DNA from: Cranoglanis bouderius
Lineage: Eukaryota; Chordata; Actinopteri; Siluriformes; Cranoglanididae
Assembly: GCA_023630585.1 (NCBI GenBank)
Contig: CM042548.1
Location: 11,412,527 to 11,476,526 of the forward strand
Direction of reading: 5' to 3'
DNA: 64,000 bases
The notes beneath the pieces are model-generated. The model made no database searches, was not told the origin of the DNA, and saw only the letters and a program-made list of their open reading frames with translations. The translations under genes and the position numbers were made by a program. Each line of letters opens with the position of its first letter. Within the stretch, counting starts at the first letter, position 1. Positions 11,001-19,700 of the stretch are shown piece by piece.

Positions 11001-13869
11001 TCTGTTGAAGTTGAAACTCGAGCGCAACTGGATTATGCAGCAAGACAATGCTGATCCAAAGCATAGGAGTAAATCCACCTCTGAATGACTCAAAAAAAAA
11101 AAAAAGAAAAAAAAAAAAAAAGAATGTTTTGGAGTGGCCCAGTCAAAGTCTCGACTTGAACCAATTGAGATGCTGTGGCAGGACCTTAAACAGGCAGATC
11201 ATGCTCGAAAATCCTCCAATGTGGCTGAACTAAAGCAGTTCAGAGTGGGCCAAAATTCCACCACGGTGCTGTGAAAGACTGATCTCCAGTTATCTGAAGT
11301 GTTTGGTTGCAGTTATTGCTGCTAAAGGTGGCACAGCCAGATTTTAAGTTTAAGGGGGCAATTTGTTTTTCACATGGGTGATGGGTGTTGGATAACTTTT
11401 TTTTTTTTTTTTTTTTTTTTTGGCTTCCTTTTTTTTTTTTTTGGCTTCAATAAATAATAAAAACTGTGTTTACTCAGGTTGCTTTTGTTTTATGTTTTTG
11501 TGTATATCTCATACTAAATGGTTTTAGATCTAACGAAATACAGCAAATAATTTTTCACAGCACTGTATGCTGTAGCATTACAATTTCCCTTCACTGGAAC
11601 TAAAGGGCTCAAACCTGTTCCAGCATGACAATTCCCCTGTGCACAAAGCGAGACCCATGAAGACATGTTTTGCCAAGACTGTAAGTGAAAGAACTCAGGT
11701 TTCCTGCACAGAGCCCTGACCTCAACCCCACTGAACACCTTTGAAATAAACTGGAATGCTGACTGCACCCCAGGACTCCTCACCTAACATCAGTGCCTGA
11801 CCTCACTAATGCTCTTGTGGCTGAATGAAAAAGCCTGAAACCAAAACCACTGAAAGCCTTCCCAAAAGAATGGAGGATAATATAACAGTAAAGGGGGACT
11901 AAATATGGATAGGGATGTTCAAAAAGCACATATGACTGTGATGGATAGGTCTCCATATACCTTTGGCCATATAGTATATGTACTGCAGAGTTTTGACAAG
12001 CTGCCACTTTGATTTAGAATTACAGGACCGTACGTTTGGTGTCATTAAACAGAGGAAAATTGAAATAGGAAAAGGCAGCAAAAGGCACAAATTATATTCA
12101 ATGACTTAGATTTTCTCTCTGGCTCTATCTCATAGTTTGAGAAGGACACACACACACACACACACAGCTTGCAGCCAGTGTGTTGCATCTCTGCTTCGTT
12201 TTTTTTTCTGCTCAGTAGGCCGTTAGATCCCTCTCAGAGGGGAGCTATGTTTTTTTACCTCCTCCTGTTTTCTCCTGCTGGGGGCAGTGAGAAGAAAGCA
12301 AACGGTCTCCTAACTGCCATGCAGGATCTAATGAGAGATAACACTGAGCCCTGTGTGACTCCTCACTGCTGAGCCTTTCATGCTTCTTTCAAGTTCTGGC
12401 CACAAAGTCTTCTTTGATTGTTGCTTATCAAAGTCCTAAATGTTGCTTCAAATGAAGAGGCATCGTTCAGTTTTCCTGATAATCAGAAGACTTTACAGGT
12501 GGATTTAGCACCAAATCAATTTCCATGCATTGAAACTGTATAGAAAAACCAACACAGCTTGACAGAAATGAGCAAACCGGCAAGGAATACCCTTAGAGAC
12601 CCGTCCTTCTCAGGTCAATACTGGATAGTGCGTTAAGAGGGTATAGGTATAGATTAGGAAGGGGTACATGCCGAAATATAAATAAAAATCTTAAATTGTA
12701 GTGAAAAGCTTTGTATTGGAGATGGAGAGATTTATATAAAGCTGGGCCCATATTTGTAACCAAACACTAAAGCGTAACTGAACATTTTAACTAAAGTTCA
12801 TTTGGAATCGGCTACATTAACCTTACTAGTAGGAGACAACCCCAGTTATATTCATGTGCAATGTGTCCACAAGATGATTAAGGGGCGTCTGTGGCTCAGG
12901 TGGTAGAGCGGGTTGTCCCCTAATCGTTGGGTTGGCAGCTCGATTTCCGGCCCACATGACTCCACATGCCGAAGTGTCCTTGGGCAAGACACTGAACCCC
13001 AAGTTGCTCCCGATGGCAGGCAATTGCCTTGCATGGCAGTTGCTCTGCTGTCGTCGGTGTGTGTGAATGGGTGAATGAGAAACAGTGTAAAGTACTTTGT
13101 AGAACCGCTAAGGTTAAAAACTGCTATATAAGTGCAGACCATTTACCATTAAGCTGTATGAGCAGAAACCTGGAGAACCTTAGAGACAGAGAGTAGTATT
13201 TCTGCATTGATTTGATGAACTAAAGGTGATCAGTTACAAGCAGTCCATATTTAGTTTCCTAAATCATATAATTTAGTGTTCCCATTTAGTGTGGTACTCA
13301 TCAGTTAGCACATTAGCCTTGCACCTCCGGGGTTGTGGGTTCAATTCCCGCCTCATCCCTGCATGCACAGAGTTTGCCCCGTGCCTCTTGGGTTTCCTCC
13401 GGGTACCCTGGTTTCCTCCCCCAGTCCAAAAACACGACTAAACAAAAACATCTCTAAATTGCCCATAGTGTGTGAATGGGGGTGTGTGTGTGTGTGATTG
13501 TGCCCTGCGATAGGTTGGCACTCCGTCCAGGGTGTCCCCTGCCTCATGCCCCGAGTCCCCTGGGATAGGCTCCAGGCTCCCCCCAACCCTGTATAGAAAA
13601 ATGGTACAGAAAATGGATGGATGGATATTGTGATGTATTGTAGACCATCGTAATGGATTGACTGACGGTTTCTAATGTGCCCGCAGGATGACATGAGCGA
13701 CTCTCTACGTGATTACACCAACCTGCCTGAGGCAGCGCCGCTGCTCACCATCCTGGACATGTCGGCCCGTGCAAAGTACGTCAAAGATGTGGAGGAGATC
13801 ACGCCGGCCGTGGTGGAGCAGTTTGTCAGTGACTTTCTAGCCGAGAAGCTCAAACCGGAACCAATATAA
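2039..13869 (+). CDS. nxn: Nucleoredoxin, C-terminal part (last three coding exons)
   Basis: Nucleoredoxin is a thioredoxin-fold oxidoreductase that binds Dishevelled and tunes Wnt signalling; it acts in cytosol and nucleus. Only the 3' end is in the window. Exons: 2039-2218 (enters with two bases of a split Gly codon), 5626-5750 and 13687-13869, stop TAA at 13867-13869. Splice phases match throughout, giving about 162 residues of a protein usually a little over 400 aa. Recognisable blocks are GIPTLIFLDTEG, FPWHPRPVLEL, the stretch ending in PLLFFVAGE, and a C-terminus ending EKLKPEPI. This covers the distal part of the thioredoxin-like region and the PDI-like C-terminal domain; the catalytic CxxC exon is upstream of the window. 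The acceptor at 2037-2038 follows a (TG)n tract and the donor at 5751 opens a (GT)n tract, both unusual. The gene is convergent with MRM3. Confidence 0.95.
2250..3058. mobile_element. Internally deleted Tc1-like element with ~200-bp inverted arms
   Basis: Arms at about 2250-2437 and 2848-3058 are inverted copies (shared words include CAGACTTTCAGCTGTTT and GTTTCCCCAAATTC). The 5' end is eroded, while the 3' end finishes GCAACTG followed by TA at 3059-3060. The middle keeps the transposase C-terminus on the + strand (NPIENLWWHLKKAV). The full transposase is absent, so it is non-autonomous. Confidence 0.75.
3060..5130. repeat. 2-kb minisatellite, 22-24 bp unit
   Basis: About 90 tandem units of the type CCCTATATACCATGTGTACTCATT (shown here as one 24-base unit split by its halves CCCTATATACCATG and TGTACTCATT), with a 22-base variant lacking one TA. 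Because 24 is a multiple of three, all frames on the + strand are open over hundreds of bases, which creates meaningless ORFs. Larger cassettes recur (see findings). It lies in an NXN intron, directly next to the Tc1-like element that ends at 3058. Confidence 0.95.
5131..5600. other. NXN intron sequence without recognised features
   Basis: Intron sequence leading to the NXN exon at 5626; it becomes pyrimidine-rich from about 5400. No repeat or gene recognised. Confidence 0.5.
5795..6640. repeat. Minisatellite of ~20 bp, interrupted by a hAT-like insertion
   Basis: Units of the type GAGGGTATGGTATGGGTAGCT occur at 5795-5874 and again at 6524-6640. The 649-bp block between them has its own terminal inverted repeats, so a formerly continuous array was split. 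The downstream half is more homogeneous (GGTATGGTATGGGGTAGCTGA units). Confidence 0.85.
5875..6523. mobile_element. hAT-like non-autonomous element (MITE)
   Basis: A 649-bp block begins CAGGGGCGTAACC and ends GCTAACGCCCCTG, giving a perfect 9-bp terminal inverted repeat CAGGGGCGT, typical of hAT elements. The flanking 8-mers are GTTGAGAG and GCCTAGAG, which agree at 5 of 8 positions and may be a decayed target duplication. No transposase reading frame is present. Confidence 0.75.
6641..7230. repeat. Possible MITE ending in a 'GGACGCAGCC' motif
   Basis: The right end (about 7140-7228, reading AGTACGCAATTTTGGACGCAG) resembles ends of dispersed fish repeats, possibly PIF/Harbinger-type. I cannot define the left end or a target duplication. 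No coding sequence seen. Confidence 0.3.
7235..7905 (+). mobile_element. Truncated Tc1-like element with a nested repeat
   Basis: It starts after TA at 7233-7234 with CACACCGATCAGCCATAACA. The same terminal repeat frames the element at 59654-60347. Transposase-related sequence follows in decayed form (AAATGGGCAAGCGTAAAGAT and GGGTCATGGGCGCTCAAGG regions) and the copy breaks off near 7905. A separate repeat is inserted at about 7291-7490, flanked by GATTAT on both sides. Confidence 0.7.
7291..7490. repeat. Nested dispersed repeat inside the Tc1-like element
   Basis: The host sequence ACATTTGATTAT continues after the insert as GATTATTATTATCTCATTAC, so the insert of about 200 bp is flanked by a short GATTAT duplication. 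The insert contains TAGCGCTTTTCTAGACACTC and AGCGCTTTACATAG, a common fish repeat motif. Confidence 0.6.
7906..9440. other. NXN intron, no gene recognised
   Basis: AT-rich intron sequence with a poly-A run at 9101-9122 and a poly-T run near 9297-9309. No exon of NXN is expected here and I see no other coding sequence. Confidence 0.5.
9527..11565 (+). mobile_element. Tc1/mariner element, decayed, carrying a 640-bp insertion and a microinversion
   Basis: Starts CAGTGCTGTGAAAAAAGTA after TA and ends TTTTTCACAGCACTG before TA, so the terminal repeats and TA duplication are intact. A close relative is at 23093-24527. Transposase remnants on + are readable: KPNTEFHKKNI, VKHGGGSVMVWG, WIMQQDNADPKH. 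A different repeat interrupts it at about 9808-10446, an A-rich expansion sits at 11092-11122, and a segment at 10760-10799 is inverted relative to the other copy. It cannot encode an active enzyme. Confidence 0.85.
9808..10446. repeat. Dispersed repeat nested in the Tc1-like element
   Basis: Flanked by CATTAT on both sides (GAGAGCCATTAT before, GATCACATTATCTCC after); the uninterrupted relative at 23590-23610 reads ACCATTATCTCC. The insert starts with TTCAATTCAATTCAATTCAG and contains AGCGCTTTTAACAATGG, GCAAGCCAGAGGCGACGGTG and CTTGAGAGGAACCAGACTC, shared with 22030-22400. Confidence 0.75.
12149..12166. repeat. (AC)9 microsatellite
   Basis: Short AC array in the last NXN intron. The stretch 11976-12880 around it shows nothing else recognisable. 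Confidence 0.8.
12882..13150 (+). repeat. tRNA-derived SINE
   Basis: Pol III A box TGGCTCAGGTGG at 12892-12903 and B-box-like GCTCGATTTCC at 12938-12948, at tRNA-like spacing. A body with GAAGTGTCCTTGGGCAAGAC follows, then a tail near TATATAAGTGCAGACCATTTA. An inverted copy is at 48629-48854. The head is tRNA-like but does not form a clean cloverleaf with the body, so this is a SINE, not a tRNA gene. Confidence 0.8.
13290..13626 (+). repeat. tRNA-derived SINE, second family
   Basis: B box GGTTCAATTCC at 13338-13348; body with GGTTTCCTCC, GCCCTGCGATAGGTTGGCAC and GGGATAGGCTCC blocks; a GGAT-repeat tail (ATGGATGGATGGAT) at the end. The same body occurs at 30869-31168. It lies only about 60 bp upstream of the last NXN exon. 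Confidence 0.8.
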
Positions 13870-14620
13870 AGTTGGACAGTATTACGTCTCCCATCAGCCC
13901 CGTGACTTCTACTTCCCCCCACTCCTCCTGTGAGACTCTGAGATACTTCACTTTGTACTGACTCGTGTTTTTTTTTTGTTTTGTTTTTTTTTTTTTAAAA
14001 CAAACACTACCCCACATCCCCGGAGTCTCCTGTGGTGCCTTGCATATTTACAGCCTGGATGGTCAAATTCCATGAAAAGATTTTGTGGCAGTATGTCAGA
14101 TCTCAGAATGTAGATTTAAATGTGGATTTAAAACACACTCATTTTATTTTATTAAAAATTAATAAGACCTGGCTTTTATTTCAACATAGTAAGAAAATCC
14201 TGGTGCATTTCTAAGGAACGCAGGACATGTGTTTCAGGAACAGACTGCACTTCTTTCCTTATGGGTGCTGATTATACACTTTCATGGACAACCTGATATC
14301 TCTGTAAAGAAAGTTCACAAAGTCTGTTCTTTTGTTAAAGCGGTTTTATGCAGTCGGCTATTCATGAGCCAGAAAAATAACTTTTTCCCCAATTGTTTCC
14401 CACATATTTTCCTATTTCAGTCAGTCACATTTCAGTGGATTTTCTGTGAAGGTCCAGTTTAATAAAACAGTCCAATTTTGAAGGCACAGAATAGCATTTA
14501 GCAAGTTTCCACACTAAATGTAGGAATTTATTAGTGTACAGCTTCTGTCTCCTTCATTATGTTTCTGCTAAACCCTGGCCATTAAAACTGACTGTCTCTG
14601 TCCTGTGTCTCGTGTCTTCT
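13870..14620 (+). other. nxn: NXN 3' untranslated region (approximate)
   Basis: Follows the NXN stop codon without an ORF. It contains T-rich runs at 13969-13997, an AATAAA at 14461-14466, and an ATTAAA at 14581-14586 followed by a GT/CT-rich stretch that would suit a downstream element. The second signal is the more likely main cleavage site. The end is inferred from motifs only. Confidence 0.5.
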
Positions 14621-14812
14621 CATATTCAATGCAATCCTCAATTTCAGGAACAAAATTTATGGCACTCTTCTTATACATTTTTCCCACCACAGTGATATGA
14701 TACATTTATAATGGTCAAAAAAATACTTTCCCAGAGAGAGAGAGAGAGCCCTCGAGACCCAGAAATTATAAGGTTCTCTCTGACTTTTGGCATCAATGAG
14801 TTAATGTTCAAA

Positions 14813-14990
14813 ATCTTATACAGTTACAGCATTCGGTAGACGCTCTTATCCAGAGCAACTTGGAGTTGAGGGTTAAGGGCCTTGCTCAAGGGCCCAGCAG
14901 TGGCAGCTTGGCAGTGCTGGCATTTGAACTCGCACCCTTTCGATCAGTAACCCAACGTCATAACCACTGAGCTACCACTGCCCTAAACAT
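14813..14990 (-). repeat. SINE fragment, tRNA-like head on - strand
   Basis: Read on the - strand it starts GGCAGTGGTAGCTCAGTGG (A box) and continues to a B-box-like GAGTTCAAATGCC and GGGCCCTTGAGCAAGGCCCT. It lies between the NXN and MRM3 3' ends. A diverged relative is at 15220-15370. Confidence 0.75.
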
Positions 14991-15024
14991 TATACATTCA
15001 TTCATTATAATATTGTTTAAAGGT

Positions 15025-15530
15025 GTATAAAATGTAGGGGTGGCACAGTGGAGTTTCACAAGTTCTGCCAATATCTGTATGGATTTCCTCCCACCTCCCA
15101 AAAATATGCATGCTGGTGGATTGGCTATGCAAATTGCCCCAAGCTGTGAAGGAGTGTCTGTGCATCCATACCTCATGCCCAGGGTTTCTGGGATAGGCTC
15201 CCGGTGAGTGTTTACCTGTGCTTATTTGGCAGACACCGAAAGTGTCTCATCATTAAGACAGAATACGATGAGCAGTTGAACAATCTTGCTCAAGGACCCA
15301 ACAGCTTGGTGTGCTGGGATTTTAACTCGCAACCTTCTGATCAGCAGCCCAAAGCCTTAATGACTTGAAAAGTTCTATCTGCTTTGCTCTTACTGAGGAT
15401 CAAATCCTATTGTCTTACTGGTTACCGTCTGTGTGAAGTTTTGCATGTTCTCCCAGTGTCCATGTTTGATTCTTCCAGGTTCTCCGGGTTTCCTCTCAAA
15501 AACATGCTGTTAGGTGGATTGGCTACTCTT
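15025..15530. repeat. Cluster of decayed SINE fragments
   Basis: 15030-15210 and 15410-15530 match the body of the 13290 family (GGATTTCCTCCCACCTCC, GGGATAGGCTCC, GGTGGATTGGCTA). 15220-15370 matches the 14813 family. Together they form a SINE-rich patch between the convergent genes. Confidence 0.6.
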
Positions 15531-16470
15531 AAAGGAGACCTATTATGCCCCTTTTTACAAGAGGTAATATAAGTCTCAGGTGTCCCCAGAATGTGTCTGT
15601 GAAGTTTCAGCTCAAAATACCCCACGGATCATTTATTATACCATGCTGTAAATGCCTCTTTTTGGGTAGAAGCAAAAACACTGTTTTCGTGTCTCTCTCT
15701 TTAAATGCAAATGAGCTGCTGCTCCCCGCCCCCTTTCCAGCAGAGGGCGGTGCCTTTACAGCTCGTGCTTCAGATACTACAGCAACAACAAATCAGGAGA
15801 ACCAATATGACTGACACCGTAAATACCAGAGTTCAGCCCTATATGTATGAACCAGAATGTACTAATTATACAGACAATAAGCGTTTTCGGGTTAAAAATA
15901 AAAATGCCGACATAGCTCTGGTCTCTGAACACAATCAGAGACAATGGTAACTTTAGCTGCATTAGCTGTGGAATTTGCTATCCAGCACATACGAAAAGGC
16001 GATTTGCAAACATTTACAAAATGAAGTGCGGTACTTACATCTTCTGGATATGAAGCTGGATCACGAACAGTTGGTATTGATCCATGCTTGAGAATCAACT
16101 TTTCAGCAAAAAGTGCGATTGTTCCCGGTGCCCCCCACAGCGTTGGTCTGGTCTCAGACTCACCTGATTCTATCGAACCCCGGTGCATTTGCGTTCATCT
16201 TACATCACCACAAACGCACATGGAAAACACAACGCCAATCACCATATATATTTTTTTATTATTATTATTTTGGTGCTATTATGCGCAGCAGTGGACCCCT
16301 TCTGTGTCCCACAACATTGCCCTGCCACTCATCAGCTAAAAACACATGCTCAGGTTACTTTACTTCCTGAACATGTGCAGACCCGAGTACGAGCTGCGTT
16401 CACATTCACGGGAATCACGGCTCAATTCCAGCGCAACCGAAGTCAGACCACCAAAAAATAGGTAGTCTCA
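15531..16470. repeat. Probable dispersed DNA element (unclassified)
   Basis: The block beginning AAAGGAGACCTATTATGCCCC and containing TGAAGTTTCAGCTCAAAATA and GCAAATGAGCTGCTGC is of the kind dispersed in fish genomes. I could not define both ends or the superfamily. No coding potential worth calling; 16471-16782 holds a further SINE-like fragment (16560-16680). Confidence 0.35.
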
Positions 16471-16782
16471 GGTTCGGTACTGCAGTGCACTTCCTGGTCC
16501 GCAGGACAAGCTTTCAGATTACCAATTTTTCATGCAAACCGTTTCAGACTAAACTGCCAGTGTGATCTCCCTAAGTTACTCCTAGGTCTGAATGAGTATG
16601 TGAATGTGTGTGTGTCCATGATGTCCAGGGTGTATCCACACCTCACACCTAGTGTTCAGGCTCAGGACTCACAAGTGCTTACTGAAGAAAAGAAAATGAA
16701 AAATCAGAGAAATGTCAGACAGAACTTTTACTCCCAATGTCCTGACCTGTTTAACATTAGAGCTGTATTAAAGAATTACTGA

Positions 16783-19700
16783 TCAGTGGATGATGGATTT
16801 TGCTCTTCTTGCTTTCTGTGCAAATTTCATCAACTGTCTCCGCCCTTCAAATAGCAGGATACTTGCCATCATGGCTGAATTCAGACACTCGACTCCTGGA
16901 GCCATAGGAACAAAGAGTTTATAACCATCTGTTTCCTCAGCCAGCTGGAGGGCCTCCGAGCTCAGTCCATGTCTCTCACCACTAATCACTAGAGCGGTGT
17001 TTCTCTGTGCCCAGTTCTCATGATACACCTTCTGCTTCATGCACGGAAGAGACAGTTCATCATCAGATTCATCAGAGTCTGATTCAGTGTACTCCTCCAA
17101 AACAGCATTATTGCAAATCTTTCCAGGCCTTTGAACCTCTGTGTCACTGCTCCTCGTGTTCCTGCTTGCATCATCTGCAACATGGACAGTCACTGGCTTC
17201 GGTAAATGCTCTGAAATGGAGTCCCAGTTCAAACCAGAGTAAACGGGCAGACGGAAATGGGCTCCCATTGCGGCACGCAGGACCTTCGGCTCCCATGGAT
17301 CCACACACCCTGAGAGAGGACGGACAAATTAGCCCTGGACTAACTTGTGAAACTATTTTAACATTTAGAGACTAAACATACACTGCAGTACCTTGAGTGA
17401 GGAGGACACGATCGCAGCCGGCTGCAGCGGCACAGCGCAGGATGGTGCCCAGGCTCCCTGGGTCTCGCATGTTATCACAGATCAAGAACAAGGGGACGGA
17501 CTGGAGACGAAGATCTTTGGGGAATGTAAGCCGAGATTCATCTGGCTTTGAGAATATAGCTACAAATAAGATAAAAAAGGGCTGAGGTATTAAGGAAGGA
17601 GTCAGTCTTACAATAGACATCTACATGAAAGTAAGAAATAGTCACTAAAAACATTTTAATTTTTTTTTCTTAATATTGACAAGAATACAGGCAAAAGAAA
17701 TCAAATCAGATATTTTCATTTTATTATCAAAAGGCTGTGCCTTAAACTTTTTGGCTAAATGACCCTTGTCATTCAGTGTGCGAAAAAGTGGGTTTGAATA
17801 AATGAATGTTATCTATAGCAAACCTTTTTCATTTGTCTTAATTAGAAAATTATCAGACAAGTTAAGTAAAAACAAGTAGAACTCAATGCTAACAGTGTCG
17901 ACGGGGATGACTCCGCTGCCAACAAGTCTGGTCCTTCTTGTTACTACTATGTATGCTTCAATCAGGAAGGAAGCTATTGAAGATAAACTATTTCAGATAT
18001 TTGACCTTGCTGTGAAATTGTCTCTGTGTAAATTAATTCCAAAATCTGATCAGTTCACCTGCTGGTTACAGTGATTCTATATAAATCTTACGAACATTCA
18101 ACCACTCGTTCTTGAGATATAGCTTTAACGATATTTTCAGCAGGACAAATGGAAAGAGAACCCGAAAACATAATTCCTTTACCACCTACTGGCCAAGACA
18201 TAAAAATATACGTTAAGAGTTCATTACCTACCGAGTCCCACATTTTATGCAGTTGAATCTGAAATGGGGTTCTGTCAGGCCAATGATGCAGCACGTAGAT
18301 TATAGAATGTCAGTGTATGTATTACACCCTAGGTAGTTAGCATATGCACTGAATAGGAGGTCATTGAGATTCAAGTGTGTGTTGGAATATTGCCTTCACT
18401 TTCTGTGGTTTATGGGATACAAAGACATGGTTTTACAGGTGCATCTCAAAAAATTTGAATATCGTGGAAATGTTCATTTTCCCCCCATAATTTAATTCAA
18501 AAAGTGGAACTTTCATATGTTCTAGATTCATTACACATAAAGTGAAATATTTCAAGCCTTTTTTTTGTTTTAATCTTGATGATTATGGCTTACAGCTCAT
18601 GGAAATGAGATACTGGAAAAATCCAGTATCTCAAAAATGTTAGAATAAAGAATTTATAATACAGTAGTGTTGACCTGAGAAGACTCTAATCAGCTAATTA
18701 ACTAAACACCTTTTTACTCAAAACATGTTGCTCAGTGGTCCAAAGTCCTCTTTTCAGATGAAAGTAAATTTTGCATTTCATTTGGAAATCAAGGTCTCAG
18801 AGTCTGGAGGAAGAGTGGAGAGGCACAGAGTCCAAGTTGCTTGAAGTCCTGTGTGAAGTTTTCACAGTCAGTGATGATTTGGGGTGCCATGTCATCTGCT
18901 GGTGTTGGTCCACTGTGTTTTCTCAAGTCGAGAGTCGATGCAGCGTCTACCAGGAGATTTTAGAGCACTTCATACTTCCATCTGCTGACAAGCTTTATGG
19001 AGATGCTGATTTCCTTTTCCAGCAGGACTTGGCACCTGCCCTCAGTGCCAAAACTACTATTAACTGGTTTGCTGACCATGGTGTTACTGTGCTTGATTGG
19101 CCAGCCAACTCGCCTGACCTGAATTTTGTCAAGAGGAAGATGAGAGACACCAGACCCAACAATACAGACGAGCTGAAGGCCGCTATCAAAGCAACCTGAG
19201 CTTCCATAACACCTCAGCAGTGCCACAGGCTGATTGCCTCCATGCCACGCCGCATTGATGCAGTAATTCATGCAAAAGGAGCCCCGACCAAGTACTGAGT
19301 GCATAAATTAACATACCTTTCAGAATGCTGACTTTGCTGTATTATAAATTGTTTATTCTAATATTTTGAGATACTGGATTTTTGATTTCCATGAGCTGTA
19401 AGCTGTAATCATCAAGATTGAAACAAAAAAGGCTTGAAATATTTCACTTTATGTGATCTAGAATATATGAAAGTTCCACTTTTTGAATTAAATTACGGGG
19501 GAAAAATGAACTTTTCAACGATATTCTAATTTTTTGAGATGCACCTGTATAAGTGACACTGCTTAGAAAGTAGGCAAATTAATAATTAAATATATAAAAT
19601 AAATACTTTAATAAATTCTAAAAGATTCTAATGGTATTTGGCCACCCTGAGGCTGGAAATAGAAAGTCATATACTGTGTGTCTGTATTTTTCCTTTTGCA

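Larger units (their letters stand above)
9445..11975. mobile_element. ~500-bp TIR element split by a Tc1 insertion
   Basis: The left part 9445-9526 and the right part 11566-11975 together match the element at 53554-54054 (shared: CCCAAATTGTTGCCA-type and TTCCCTTCACTGGAACTAA). The break lies exactly at a TA where the Tc1-like element 9527-11565 was inserted. The right end reads ATGACTGTGATGGATAGG then TTTGGCCATATAGT, equivalent to the terminal repeat of the family. Confidence 0.75.

Noticed and set aside
12882..12955. tRNA gene from the A and B boxes
   Set aside because: The acceptor and T arms do not pair cleanly and the sequence runs on into a SINE body with other copies in the window; the same holds for 30867-30935.
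18771..19199. Domesticated transposase gene
   Set aside because: The frame lies inside an element with intact ends and lacks the catalytic Glu segment; no sign of a host promoter or splicing into a gene.
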